Source: an uncultured Clostridia bacterium
GTDB lineage: Bacteria; Bacillota; Clostridia; Oscillospirales; Acutalibacteraceae
Length of the DNA: 64,000 nt
Direction of reading: 5' to 3'
NCBI GenBank assembly: GCA_944380775.1
Contig: CALWIP010000009.1
Span: 1 to 64,000 of the forward strand
The translations under genes were made by a program, and so were the position numbers. The notes below the pieces were generated by a model. It had not been told where the DNA came from, made no database searches, and worked only from the letters and a program-made list of their open reading frames with translations. Of the stretch, positions 7,607-16,011 are shown piece after piece (the first letter of the stretch is position 1; each line of letters starts with the position of its first letter).

Positions 7607-8923
7607 ATGTCTATCAAAACAGAACTGTTGCAGAAAATCCAGGATAAGACCGCCGTCATCGGGATTGTCGGCCTGGGCTATGTCGGCCTGCCGCTTGCGA
7701 CGGAATTTGCAAAATCCGGCTACCGCACCATCGGCTTCGATGTGCAGGAGAAAAAAGTCAAGGCGGTCAACGAGGGGCACAATTACATTGGGGATATTGT
7801 TGACGAAGTATTCCGCGAAGTAGTGGAGAGCGGCATGCTTTCCGCGACGAGCGATTTCTCTTTTATCCGCGGCGTGGACGCAGTCGCCATCTGCGTGCCG
7901 ACCCCGCTGGACAAGTACCAGCAGCCGGACATCAGCTATGTCAAGGGCTCGACGGAATCCGTCGCGGAATACCTGCACCACGGCATGCTCGTCGTGCTGG
8001 AATCCACCACCTATCCGGGCACGACGGAAGAGCTGCTCAAGCCGATCCTGGAAAAAGGCGGCCTGCGCTGCGGCGAGGACTTCTACCTCGCGTTCTCGCC
8101 GGAACGCGTAGACCCGGGCAACAAGCAGTACAAAACAAAGAACACGCCGAAGGTCATCGGCGGCGTCGGCGCAGATTCCACCGAGGTGGCGGCGTCTTTG
8201 TACCGCAACGTGCTCGAGGGCGGCGTGTACGAGGTGTCCTCCCCGGCGGTCGCCGAGATGGAGAAGCTGCTTGAGAACACCTACCGCAACATCAACATCG
8301 GCCTTGCGAACGAGATGGCCATCATCTGCAACCGCATGGGCATCAACGTCTGGGAGGTCATCGACGCCGCCAAGACGAAGCCCTACGGATTCCAGGCGTT
8401 TTACCCGGGCCCGGGCCTGGGCGGCCACTGCATCCCGCTCGACCCGTTCTACCTCACCTGGAAGGCCCGTGAGTACGACTACCATACCCGCCTGATTGAG
8501 ACCTCCGGCGAGATCAACACGGGCATGCCGGAGTATGTCGTGGACCGCGCGATGAAGGTCCTCAACAAAAACCGCACCGCCATGAACGGCGCAAAGGTGC
8601 TGGTGCTCGGCGTCGCGTATAAAGCGGATATCGACGATTACCGCGAATCCCCGGCCCTCAACGTGATCGACCTGCTCCTCCGCGAGGGCGCCGAGACCAC
8701 CTTCTACGACCCGTATATCCCGGAGTACCGCCACAAGGGCCAGGTACACAAGGGCCTGCCGGCGCTTACCGACGAGGTGCTGCGCGCGCAGGATATCATC
8801 ATCATCTGCACGGCGCATGCCTGCTTTGATTACGACCACATCCAGCAGATGGCCAAGGAAGTGTTCGACACGCGCAACGCGATGAAGAACGTCAAGTGCA
8901 GGGAGAACATCGAATTACTGTAA
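7607..8923 (+). CDS. wbpA: UDP-N-acetyl-D-glucosamine 6-dehydrogenase (WbpA type)
   Basis: 438 aa. Oxidises UDP-GlcNAc twice at C6 to UDP-GlcNAcA with NAD. N-terminal Rossmann motif GLGYVGLPLA (residues 22-31), catalytic Cys in GLGGHCIPLDPFYL near residue 268, C-terminal UDP-binding domain with GVAYKADIDDYRESPA. The GHCIPxDP form is typical of UDP-HexNAc rather than UDP-glucose dehydrogenases. ATG 7607 follows AGCAGGGAG; an in-frame TTG lies 6 bases earlier. First chemical step of the UDP-ManNAc3NAcA pathway although third in gene order. Confidence 0.93.
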   Translation: MSIKTELLQKIQDKTAVIGIVGLGYVGLPLATEFAKSGYRTIGFDVQEKKVKAVNEGHNYIGDIVDEVFREVVESGMLSATSDFSFIRGVDAVAICVPTPLDKYQQPDISYVKGSTESVAEYLHHGMLVVLESTTYPGTTEELLKPILEKGGLRCGEDFYLAFSPERVDPGNKQYKTKNTPKVIGGVGADSTEVAASLYRNVLEGGVYEVSSPAVAEMEKLLENTYRNINIGLANEMAIICNRMGINVWEVIDAAKTKPYGFQAFYPGPGLGGHCIPLDPFYLTWKAREYDYHTRLIETSGEINTGMPEYVVDRAMKVLNKNRTAMNGAKVLVLGVAYKADIDDYRESPALNVIDLLLREGAETTFYDPYIPEYRHKGQVHKGLPALTDEVLRAQDIIIICTAHACFDYDHIQQMAKEVFDTRNAMKNVKCRENIELL

Positions 8924-8941
8924 CGGCGTCCGCCGTTGGGA

Positions 8942-8988
8942 GGGAGCTTTTTGCCCGCCGGGCCGCCCGGCGGGCGGCTCCCTTCTTT
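8942..8988 (+). other. GC-rich intercistronic hairpin (possible weak terminator or mRNA stabiliser)
   Basis: GCCCGCCGGG (8953-8962) pairs perfectly with CCCGGCGGGC (8966-8975). An outer GGGAGC/GCTCCC pair surrounds it, and TTCTTT follows. The operon seems to continue, so it may act as a partial terminator or a processing/stability element between wbpA and wbpB. Confidence 0.5.
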
Positions 8989-9025
8989 GGCGTGCGGGGG
9001 TCCCCGCGGGAAAGGAGTAAACGCA

Positions 9026-10129
9026 ATGGAGAAATTGAGATTTATGCTGATCGGCTGCGGCCGCATCTCGAAAAACCATATCGCCGCAGCGGCGGCGAAC
9101 CCGGAGGCCATGGAGCTCTGCGTGGTGTGCGACCCTGTGACGGAGCGCGCGGAGCAGAAAGCGGCGCAGCTGGAGGGCCTGACCGGCAAGCGCCCGCTGG
9201 TGTATGCGGATTACCAAAAGGCGCTCGACGAGCAGGAGATCGACTGCTGCGCCATCGCCACTGAGAGCGGCTACCACGCAGCCATCGCGCTCGCGTGCAT
9301 CCGCCGCGGCAAGCATGTGCTGGTGGAAAAGCCGATGGCGCTCTCCACCCGCGACGCGGAGCAGATGATCCTGGAGGCGCGGGAGAAAGGCGTCACGCTT
9401 GGCGTCTGCCACCAGAACCGCTTTAACGACCCGGTGCAGCAGCTGCACCGCGCGCTGGAGGACGGGCGTTTCGGCAAATTGGTGAACGGTACCGCGCGCA
9501 TTTTGTGGAACCGCACCATGCCGTATTACGAGCAGGCCCCGTGGCGCGGCACCTGGGCGCAGGATGGCGGCACGCTGATGAACCAGTGCATCCACAACAT
9601 CGACCTTTTGCAGTGGAGCCTCGGCGGCGAGCCGGACACGGTGTTCGCCATGACGGGCAATTTCCTGCGTGATATCGAGGCCGAGGACTTTGGCGCGGTG
9701 CTCATCCGGTTTAAAAACGGAGCCATCGGCATTGTGGAGGGAACGGCCTGCGTCTACCCGAAGAACCTGGAGGAAACGCTCTCCATCTTTGGCGAAACCG
9801 GCGCGGCGGTCATCGGCGGCCTGGCTGTTAACCGTGTGGAGACGTGGAATTTCGCCTCCGAGGCCCCGCAGGACAAGGAAGTGGAGGCGCTCTCCGGCAA
9901 GGACCCGCACGACGTCTACGGCAGCGGGCACAACGCGCTGTACGCCGATTACATCCGCGCGGTGCGCACAGGCGAGCCGCCGCTCGTGAGCGGAGAAGAG
10001 GGCGTCAAGGGCATGAAGATTATCCTGGCGGCGTACCAGTCGCAGAAGACCGGCTTGCCCGTCCAATATGACGCCGTCGACTTCGCCACCACGGACATGG
10101 AAAACAGCGACGTCCGCTATCAGGCGTAA
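9026..10129 (+). CDS. wbpB: UDP-N-acetylglucosaminuronate 3-dehydrogenase, Gfo/Idh/MocA family (WbpB type)
   Basis: 367 aa. N-terminal Rossmann domain with GCGRISKNH (residues 9-17), then EKPMALS near residue 96 with the conserved Lys of the family, then a C-terminal alpha/beta substrate domain. WbpB oxidises C3 of UDP-GlcNAcA to a ketone that the aminotransferase then uses. The specific role is inferred from the company of wbpD/E/A/I-like genes; on sequence alone only the oxidoreductase family is certain. ATG 9026 follows AAAGGAG. Twelve bases separate it from the next gene. Confidence 0.85.
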   Translation: MEKLRFMLIGCGRISKNHIAAAAANPEAMELCVVCDPVTERAEQKAAQLEGLTGKRPLVYADYQKALDEQEIDCCAIATESGYHAAIALACIRRGKHVLVEKPMALSTRDAEQMILEAREKGVTLGVCHQNRFNDPVQQLHRALEDGRFGKLVNGTARILWNRTMPYYEQAPWRGTWAQDGGTLMNQCIHNIDLLQWSLGGEPDTVFAMTGNFLRDIEAEDFGAVLIRFKNGAIGIVEGTACVYPKNLEETLSIFGETGAAVIGGLAVNRVETWNFASEAPQDKEVEALSGKDPHDVYGSGHNALYADYIRAVRTGEPPLVSGEEGVKGMKIILAAYQSQKTGLPVQYDAVDFATTDMENSDVRYQA

Positions 10130-10141
10130 GGGGGGCGCGGC

Positions 10142-11230
10142 ATGGTCAAAATCCTAACGGTGGTCGGCGCGCGCCCGCAATTTATCAAGGCGTCCGTCGT
10201 TTCCGCAGCGCTGCGCGGCCGCGCACGGGAGATCCTCGTGCACACCGGGCAGCACTACGACAAAAATATGTCAGATATTTTCTTTGAAGAATTGCGCATC
10301 CCGAAGCCGGCCTACAACCTCGGCGTCGGTTCCGGTACGCACGGCCGCCAGACCGGCGAGATGCTCGCAAAGATTGAAGAAGTCCTCTTAGACGAAAAGC
10401 CGGACCAGATGCTGGTGTACGGCGACACGAATTCCACGCTGGCGGGCGCGCTGGCGGCGGCGAAGCTGCACATCCCGGTGGCGCATGTGGAGGCCGGCCT
10501 GCGCTCTTACAACCGCCGGATGCCGGAGGAACAGAACCGTGTGCTTACGGACCACCTCTCCGACTGGCTCTTCTGCCCGACCCAGACGGCCGTGGAAAAC
10601 CTTTCCAAAGAGGGCCTGCGGGAAGGCGTCTCGAAGCCCGGCGACGTGATGTACGACGCGGTGCTGCATTTTTCGAAGCTCGCGGCGGAGGACCCCGCGC
10701 GCCAGGATTTCCTGCCCGCGCTCGGCTTGGAGCCGAAGGGCTACCGCCTGGCCACGCTGCACCGCGCGGAGACCACCGACGGCGGCGTGCCGGCTATCAC
10801 GCGCATCTTTGCGGCGTTTGAGCAGCTGCCCGAGCCGGTGGCTATCCCCATCCACCCGCGCACGCGCCGCCTGGCGGAAGAAGCGCTGCGCCGCGGCGGC
10901 TTCCGCAACATCCGCCTGATGGACCCGGTGGGGTACCTGGAAATGCTGCTGCTTACCGCGAACGCAAAGCAGGTGCTCACCGATTCCGGCGGCCTGCAAA
11001 AGGAGGCCTGGTTCCTGGAGACGCCCTGCGTGACGCTGCGCAGCGAGACCGAGTGGGTGGAAACGCTCGAGGGCGGTTGGAACGTCCTTGCCCGCCTGGA
11101 GACGGAAGACATCCTGGAAAAAGCGCTGCACACGCAGCCGGACCCGGCCGCGCGCCGCCGCAGCCCGTTTGGGGACGGGGACGCCTCCGGGAAGATTGCA
11201 GACACGCTGCTGTCAGGGAGGAAGCCATGA
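10142..11230 (+). CDS. wbpI: UDP-N-acetylglucosamine 2-epimerase family, UDP-GlcNAc3NAcA 2-epimerase (WbpI type)
   Basis: 362 aa GT-B-fold epimerase. Motifs: GARPQFIKA (9-17), HTGQHYD, YGDTNSTLAGALAA, HVEAGLRS, PEEQNRVLTDHLSD and TDSGGLQKEAW, covering the catalytic Asp/Glu/His set of WecB-like epimerases. The PQFIKA form is typical of the WbpI/WlbD branch, which inverts C2 to give UDP-ManNAc3NAcA. Its last four bases (ATGA) overlap the glycosyltransferase start, so the two are coupled. With wbpA, B, E and D it completes the pathway. A plain UDP-GlcNAc epimerase (WecB) is the alternative. Confidence 0.88.
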   Translation: MVKILTVVGARPQFIKASVVSAALRGRAREILVHTGQHYDKNMSDIFFEELRIPKPAYNLGVGSGTHGRQTGEMLAKIEEVLLDEKPDQMLVYGDTNSTLAGALAAAKLHIPVAHVEAGLRSYNRRMPEEQNRVLTDHLSDWLFCPTQTAVENLSKEGLREGVSKPGDVMYDAVLHFSKLAAEDPARQDFLPALGLEPKGYRLATLHRAETTDGGVPAITRIFAAFEQLPEPVAIPIHPRTRRLAEEALRRGGFRNIRLMDPVGYLEMLLLTANAKQVLTDSGGLQKEAWFLETPCVTLRSETEWVETLEGGWNVLARLETEDILEKALHTQPDPAARRRSPFGDGDASGKIADTLLSGRKP

Positions 11231-12480
11231 ATATCATACTCATCAACCATTACGCCGGGTCCGACCGCCACGGCATGGAATACCGGCCGTTTTACATGGC
11301 GAAGCGTTGGGTCCAGGCGGGCTGCCAAGTGACGGTGGTGGCCTCGTCCTATTCCCACCTGCGCAGCCAGAACCCGGACCTGCTCGGCGGGAACACGCGC
11401 GAGGAGTTCATCGACGGCGTGCGGTTTTTCTGGATCCGCGGCCCGCATTACGAGGGCAACGGCATGGGCCGCATCCTCAACATGCTCTCGTTCCTCAAGG
11501 GGTTGTACCAGTATGAATCGAAGATTACCGCGCAGGGGAAGCCGGACGCGGTGATTGCCTCGTCCACTTATCCGCTGGATATCTACCCGGCGCGGCATCT
11601 CGCGAAAAAATACGGCGCGCGCCTGATCTACGAGGTGCACGACCTCTGGCCGCTCAGCCCGATGGAATTGGGCGGCATGAGCAAACACCACCCGTACATT
11701 ATGCTGATGCAGGCGGCGGAAAATTATTGCTACCGCCACAGCGACGCGGTGGTGTCCATCCTGCCCTGCGCGAAGGAACACATGGTGGAACACGGCATGG
11801 CGCCGGAGAAATTCGTCTGCATCCCGAACGGCATTGTCAAAGAGGATTGGGAAAAGCCGTTCCCGGCGCAGCTCCCCTACGCGGACCTGCTCGGCGAATT
11901 CCACCGCGACGGCTATTTCCTCATCGGCTACGCAGGCGCGCACGGCATTGCGAACGCGCTGGACAGTTTTGTCGAGGCGGGCGCGCTGCTCAAGGACCGC
12001 AAGATCAAGCTGATCCTTGTCGGGCAGGGGCCGGAACGCGCGCGCCTCAAGCAGAAGATTGCCGACATGGGCCTGCGGGACCAGGTGGAGTCGCTGGAGG
12101 CGGTGGGCCGCAGCGAGGTGCCCGCGCTGCTCTCGCAGATGGACGCGCTCTACATTGGCCTGCAGCGCCAGCCGCTCTTCCGCTTCGGCGTGAGCCCGAA
12201 TAAATTGATGGATTACATGATGGCGGCCAAGCCCGTCATCTTCGCCATTGAGGCAGGCAACGACATGGTGAAAGACGCGCAGTGCGGCGTCTCCATCCCG
12301 CCGGAGGACAGCAAAGCCATCGCTCGCGCGGCCGCCAAGCTCTCGGAGCTGCCGGCGCCGGCGCTGCGCAAGCTGGGCGAAAACGGCCGCGCCTACATCC
12401 TCAAGCACCACGAGTACGGCGTGCTCTCCGAGGAATTTTTGCGCGTGCTGCAAAAGCCTGCTGAGGGGGAAAGGGGCTGA
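11227..12480 (+). CDS. Glycosyltransferase family 4 (WbuB-like)
   Basis: 417 aa GT-B glycosyltransferase. It opens with MNIILINHYAGSDRHGMEYRP, typical of the WbuB-like GT4 group. The donor-binding half holds IGYAGAHGIAN near residue 238, LVGQGPERARL near 265 and a C-terminal SPNKLMDYMMAAKPV, where the usual EALACG-type glutamate is replaced by this group's variant. No membrane segment. Overlaps wbpI by 4 bases and ends the operon, so it probably transfers ManNAc3NAcA or a partner sugar onto a lipid-linked glycan at the inner membrane face (inference). Confidence 0.88.
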   Translation: MNIILINHYAGSDRHGMEYRPFYMAKRWVQAGCQVTVVASSYSHLRSQNPDLLGGNTREEFIDGVRFFWIRGPHYEGNGMGRILNMLSFLKGLYQYESKITAQGKPDAVIASSTYPLDIYPARHLAKKYGARLIYEVHDLWPLSPMELGGMSKHHPYIMLMQAAENYCYRHSDAVVSILPCAKEHMVEHGMAPEKFVCIPNGIVKEDWEKPFPAQLPYADLLGEFHRDGYFLIGYAGAHGIANALDSFVEAGALLKDRKIKLILVGQGPERARLKQKIADMGLRDQVESLEAVGRSEVPALLSQMDALYIGLQRQPLFRFGVSPNKLMDYMMAAKPVIFAIEAGNDMVKDAQCGVSIPPEDSKAIARAAAKLSELPAPALRKLGENGRAYILKHHEYGVLSEEFLRVLQKPAEGERG

Positions 12481-12499
12481 GCTGCGCAAGGTTCTTCCC

Positions 12500-12528
12500 T
12501 TGACGGGGCGCTCTGTTTCTGCTATAAT
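12500..12528 (+). promoter_or_regulatory. Sigma-A promoter of the ABC-F gene and its leader
   Basis: -35 TTGACG (12500-12505), 17-base spacer, -10 TATAAT (12523-12528). Transcription would start near 12535, leaving a leader of about 235 bases. Confidence 0.88.
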
Positions 12529-12559
12529 AGCTTCAGATTTTTACAGGCGAGGTGAAAAG

Positions 12560-12583
12560 ATGTTTCAATTTTCTTGCAAATAA
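12560..12583 (+). CDS. Leader peptide of the ABC-F attenuator (MFQFSCK)
   Basis: Seven codons then TAA, with GAGGTG eight bases before the ATG. The reading frame lies inside one arm of a 15-bp pairing (12566-12580 with 12630-12644), so a ribosome paused on these codons would mask that arm. Short uORFs of this type precede several antibiotic-responsive ABC-F and Erm genes. The peptide sequence gives no direct clue to the drug sensed. Confidence 0.75.
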   Translation: MFQFSCK

Positions 12584-12749
12584 TGATGAGATGGTGCGGG
12601 GACCGGTTGATCCGGGCATTGCCGTGCCTTTTGCAAGAAAGTTGAAGGTCTCATTTCTCAGATTCCCGGCGCCGCCCCCTTGAACGCGGGTACGGCGGCG
12701 CTTTGGCGGGCTGCAAGGACTTGCTTTCTTGCAGCCTGTTTTTTGTTTT
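12566..12749 (+). promoter_or_regulatory. Ribosome-mediated transcription attenuator of the ABC-F gene
   Basis: Three segments can pair in two ways. Segment 1 (12566-12580, inside the leader peptide) pairs with segment 2 (12630-12644) over 15 bp with a single G-U. Segment 2 can instead pair with CTTTCTTGCA (12724-12733), the 3' half of the terminator, over 10 perfect bp. With segment 1 free, 1:2 forms and the terminator folds; with a ribosome stalled on the leader peptide, 2:3 forms and the terminator is disrupted. A further GC hairpin (GCGCCGCC/GGCGGCGC, about 12670-12701) lies between. The pairings are seen directly; the regulation is inference from known leaders of this type. Confidence 0.8.
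12709..12749 (+). terminator. Conditional terminator of the ABC-F leader
   Basis: GGCTGCAAG (12709-12717) pairs with CTTGCAGCC (12728-12736), followed by TGTTTTTTGTTTT. It lies 22 bases before the ABC-F start codon. Confidence 0.9.
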
Positions 12750-12770
12750 CCGAAAAAGGAGGAATGAGAG

Positions 12771-14276
12771 ATGTCGATGATCCGTGTGGAGGACCTCACC
12801 TTCGCCTATCCGTCCAGCTTCGACAATATTTTTGAGCATGTCAGCTTTCAGATCGACACCGATTGGAAACTGGGGTTGATAGGGAGAAACGGGAGGGGGA
12901 AAACAACTTTCCTAAAACTCCTGCAAGGGCAATATGAATACGAGGGGAAAATCTGGTCCTCGGTTCTGTTTGATTACTTCCCTTACCCGGTGGAGGATCC
13001 GGGGAGGCTCACGGGAGAGGTCCTTTCCTCGGCTTGCCCCGGGGCGGAGGAATGGGAATTTTTGCGCGAGCTGTCTGATCTGGAAGTGAAGGAAGACGTG
13101 CTCTGGCGGCCGTTTTACACCCTTTCCCACGGGGAACAGACCAAGGCGCTGCTCGCCGCGCTTTTTTTGAACGAGGAGCATTTTTTGTTGATCGACGAGC
13201 CGACCAACCATTTGGACGGGAACGCGAGGGAGACGGTCTCGGCTTATTTGCGGAAAAAGAAGGGGTTCCTTTTGGTTTCCCATGACCGCAGCTTTTTGGA
13301 CGGCTGCGTCGACCACATTTTATCCCTGAACCGGTCCAATATCGAAGTGCAAAGCGGGAATTTTTCCTCTTGGTACCGCAATTTCCAACAGCGGCAGGAG
13401 TATGAGCTCGCCCAGAACGAAAAATTAAAAAAAGATCTCGCGCGGATGCAGAAAGCCGCCCGGCAGAGCCAAAGCTGGGCCGCCGCGGCGGAGAAAGCCA
13501 AGAAAGGGAACCGGACAGGCGCAGCCGCGGTGGACCGGGGGTATCTTGGCCACAAGGCGGCGAAGATGATGCAGCGGGCGAAAAATATCGAGGCCCGGCA
13601 GCAGCGCGCGCTGGAGGAAAAATCCGGCCTGCTCAAAAACCTGGAAACGGCAGAGGACCTGAAGCTTTCTGCGCTGCCCTATGGGAGAGCGCCTTTGGCG
13701 GCGTTTTCCCAGGTGGCCCCGGCGTTTTGCGGGAAAGAGGTCTGCGGGCCGGTCTCGCTGGAAATCCGGCAGGGGGACCGCATCGCGTTGGACGGGAAAA
13801 ACGGCTCCGGGAAAAGCAGCCTCCTCAAGCTTCTGATGGGCCAGCCTCTGGAACACCGGGGGACGCTGGCCGTCGGTTCGGGGGCCGTCCTATCCTATGT
13901 CCCGCAAGACCCTTCCGGCTTGTCGGGGCGGCTGTCGCAGTTTGCAGAGGTTTACCGGCTCGACGAGAGCCTGTTCAAGGCCATCCTTCGCAAAATGGGT
14001 TTTTCCCGGGTCCAGTTTGAAAAGAACATGGAAGATTTTTCTGCAGGCCAAAAGAAAAAGGTGCTGCTTGCAAGAAGCCTTTGCGAGAGAGCGCACCTCT
14101 ATGTATGGGACGAGCCGCTCAATTATATTGACATTGCTTCCCGCATCCAAATTGAAAATTTGATCCGGACATTTTCCCCCACCATGATTTTTGTAGAGCA
14201 CGACCTCGCGTTCCGGCAGGCGGTCGCGACAAAAACGGTTCGCCTGACGGACCCCCCGCAGGAAGCGGAGGGATAA
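12771..14276 (+). CDS. Lsa-family ABC-F ribosomal protection protein
   Basis: 501 aa, two ABC domains and no membrane segment. Domain 1: Walker A GRNGRGKT (38-45), signature LSHGEQ (118-123), Walker B LLIDEPTNHLD. Linker about 200-300, charged and helical, the region that reaches the peptidyl-transferase centre in resistance ABC-Fs. Domain 2: GKNGSGKSS (342-350), FSAGQKKK (422-429), VWDEPLNYID (444-453). The WDEPLNYID form and the length match Lsa/Vga-type proteins, which protect ribosomes from lincosamides, pleuromutilins and streptogramin A; the actual drug range here is unknown. RBS AAGGAGG. The gene looks less GC-rich than its neighbours, so transfer is possible. Regulated by the attenuator upstream. 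Confidence 0.92.
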   Translation: MSMIRVEDLTFAYPSSFDNIFEHVSFQIDTDWKLGLIGRNGRGKTTFLKLLQGQYEYEGKIWSSVLFDYFPYPVEDPGRLTGEVLSSACPGAEEWEFLRELSDLEVKEDVLWRPFYTLSHGEQTKALLAALFLNEEHFLLIDEPTNHLDGNARETVSAYLRKKKGFLLVSHDRSFLDGCVDHILSLNRSNIEVQSGNFSSWYRNFQQRQEYELAQNEKLKKDLARMQKAARQSQSWAAAAEKAKKGNRTGAAAVDRGYLGHKAAKMMQRAKNIEARQQRALEEKSGLLKNLETAEDLKLSALPYGRAPLAAFSQVAPAFCGKEVCGPVSLEIRQGDRIALDGKNGSGKSSLLKLLMGQPLEHRGTLAVGSGAVLSYVPQDPSGLSGRLSQFAEVYRLDESLFKAILRKMGFSRVQFEKNMEDFSAGQKKKVLLARSLCERAHLYVWDEPLNYIDIASRIQIENLIRTFSPTMIFVEHDLAFRQAVATKTVRLTDPPQEAEG

Positions 14277-14309
14277 GAAAATGCCGGCCCGCCCCGGGCC
14301 GGCATTTTG
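14277..14309 (+). terminator. Terminator after the ABC-F gene
   Basis: AAAATGCCGGCCC and GGGCCGGCATTTT form a near-perfect inverted repeat around a short loop; usable in both directions. Confidence 0.92.
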
Positions 14310-14329
14310 CCGCTTGCTTTGGTTCAGTT

Positions 14330-14908
14330 TCAACCCTGGGCGCTGTACGCCAGGTTTAAGGAGCCGTCTAGCTCGTAGAGCCGCCGGTAGAGTTCCGACG
14401 CGCGCGTGCGGTAATATTCCATCACGGCGCTCGCCGCCGTCACGCGGGAAAGGCTGCCGCCCTCCGCCTCGGCTTGTTCGGCGATGGCCTGCAGCGCCGC
14501 GGGGGTATCCGCCACCCACTGCTCCTGCTCGGCCCGCACCTGCTCGCGTTCTTCCGCGCCGGCTTCGTCCAGCAGGCGCTTGTACGCCGAATCGACTTCA
14601 TTTTCCCAAATGGCCGCGTAGTCGTTGGCCAGCTGCAGCATGTCGGTGGTAGAATACGCGTCCTCCTGCGCCAAGCGGTAAGAGGCGTCGATGGGGTTTT
14701 CTGCAAACGCCTCGTCAAACGCTTCGTCGCCGGTGGCGATGGAATTAACCACGTCAGAGCCGGAAGAGGCTTCGCTCTCCGGCGGGGCGGTACTCACGGA
14801 CGATTCCGCCGGCGGGGCGGAGCTTTCTTCCTCAGAGCCGAACAGGCTGCACCCGAAAAGGGTCCCGGCCAAGATTAAAAGCGCGGCCGCTCCAGCCGCT
14901 GCCTGCAT
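14330..14908 (-). CDS. Lipoprotein with a LprI/DUF1311-like domain
   Basis: 192 aa from the ATG at 14908, 26 codons inside the longer open frame, because it starts a proper lipoprotein signal: a hydrophobic stretch ending LFGC with the lipidated Cys at residue 20. A Ser/Pro/Glu-rich spacer (about 25-55) follows, then a helical domain with YKRLLDEAG and REQVRAEQEQW, the pattern of the LprI N-terminal (DUF1311) family. Expected on the outer face of the membrane. LprI in Mycobacterium inhibits lysozyme, but the domain occurs widely and that role cannot be assumed here. Followed by the bidirectional hairpin after the ABC-F gene. Confidence 0.75.
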   Translation of the reverse strand: MQAAAGAAALLILAGTLFGCSLFGSEEESSAPPAESSVSTAPPESEASSGSDVVNSIATGDEAFDEAFAENPIDASYRLAQEDAYSTTDMLQLANDYAAIWENEVDSAYKRLLDEAGAEEREQVRAEQEQWVADTPAALQAIAEQAEAEGGSLSRVTAASAVMEYYRTRASELYRRLYELDGSLNLAYSAQG

Positions 14909-14998
14909 GTGTCTCAAATCCTTCCCGTCCTTTCTGTACCAAATTCCCTCCCTTCTAACTCTAACATATTCCCCGCGCGTTGGCAATAAACAGTTTTG

Positions 14999-15895
14999 TC
15001 ACCACGAAAGGAAGCGCACGGCGGCTGGCGCGACCCGGCGGAAAATGGCCGGAAGATCCCGCAGTGGGAGCGGGTTGCGCCCCCGGCCGAGCTCCACCGT
15101 GAAGCCGGGACGGTCGAAACGCTCGATGAACCAGTCTTTGAAGCCGCCCGACGCCGCCAGGCCTTCCGGCCGCGCGACGCGGTAGCCCGTTTCGCGCGCA
15201 AAACGTTCCGCCAATTCGGCTGCGCCGTCCGGCGCATGGCCCGCGTAGTCCGCGTAGATCTCCTCGCCCTGGGCGTGGAACGCCGCCACGCGGGAAAACC
15301 CGGCCTGGCGGCAGTAGTTGGCCAGCGCGTGGCTCTCCGGCTCACTCTCTGGGGAGGGCCCGCCGTACTGGGAAGCGCACGGCCCGGTGATGCCCGCCGC
15401 CTGTTCGCTGCGCCGCAGCGCGTACCACCCGGCGTTGAAATTGTGGTTGAGGTCCACGCCGCGCGCGTTCGCCTGCCAGCGCCGCCAGTGGCCCGCTTCC
15501 CGCACCAGGCCGGAAAACCGCCCCGCCGCGCGCGGGCCGCGCCGCGCAACCGCGAGGCCGTCCGGGTTGACGCAGGGCGCGACCGAGAGGCCGCGCATCC
15601 CGAGAATGCCGGAAAGGCCGCCGTCCGCGCCGCTTTCTAAAGTATCGCACAGCAGGGCTGCGAAATTGAGCAAAAACAGGCTGGAGATCCCCTCCAGGCC
15701 GTGGAAGCCGCCCGCGTACAGCACGCCGCCCTCCGCGCGGCCGAATTCCAGCGCGCAGAGCGGGCGGCCGAGCGCGCTCTCGCCCCACTGCACTAAGCGG
15801 GCGCGCCGCCCCGCGAGGCCCTCCAGCGCGGCGTTCATCGCTTCGGGGCGCAAAAACCGCGCCGAGCGGTACGGCAGAGCCGGTCGTTTTCCCAT
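14999..15895 (-). CDS. M14-family zinc carboxypeptidase
   Basis: 298 aa. Zinc ligands are in GGFHGLE (HxxE, about residues 62-68), followed by NPDG and GVDLNHNFNAGW holding the substrate-binding Asn/Arg-type residues and the third zinc His region. The catalytic Glu is in GFTVELGRGRNPLP near the end. This set fits the gamma-D-glutamyl-meso-diaminopimelate peptidase I group, which trims peptidoglycan peptides. No signal peptide or LysM repeat is visible, so it may act on recycled muropeptides in the cytosol. ATG 15895 follows GGAAGGAG. A DAP-specific role fits the ddh gene nearby but is inference. Confidence 0.85.
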   Translation of the reverse strand: MGKRPALPYRSARFLRPEAMNAALEGLAGRRARLVQWGESALGRPLCALEFGRAEGGVLYAGGFHGLEGISSLFLLNFAALLCDTLESGADGGLSGILGMRGLSVAPCVNPDGLAVARRGPRAAGRFSGLVREAGHWRRWQANARGVDLNHNFNAGWYALRRSEQAAGITGPCASQYGGPSPESEPESHALANYCRQAGFSRVAAFHAQGEEIYADYAGHAPDGAAELAERFARETGYRVARPEGLAASGGFKDWFIERFDRPGFTVELGRGRNPLPLRDLPAIFRRVAPAAVRFLSW

Positions 15896-15951
15896 TCCGC
15901 ATTCTCCTTCCTTTGTGGCAGGATATGCGCCGGGAAGGGCGCTTATGCGCG

Positions 15952-15980
15952 TTGCAATCCGCCGCGCGATGCTTTATAAT
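15952..15980 (+). promoter_or_regulatory. Sigma-A promoter of the NUDIX gene
   Basis: -35 TTGCAA (15952-15957), 17-base spacer, -10 TATAAT (15975-15980), 32 bases before the start codon. Confidence 0.88.
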
Positions 15981-16011
15981 GGAGGGGAGATCCAAAAAGG
16001 AGAGGAAAACG

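Noticed and set aside
10741..12489. A 582-codon minus-strand open frame opposite wbpI and the glycosyltransferase
   Set aside because: His/Arg/Gln-rich antisense product with no motif; the plus strand carries clear enzyme motifs and coupled starts.
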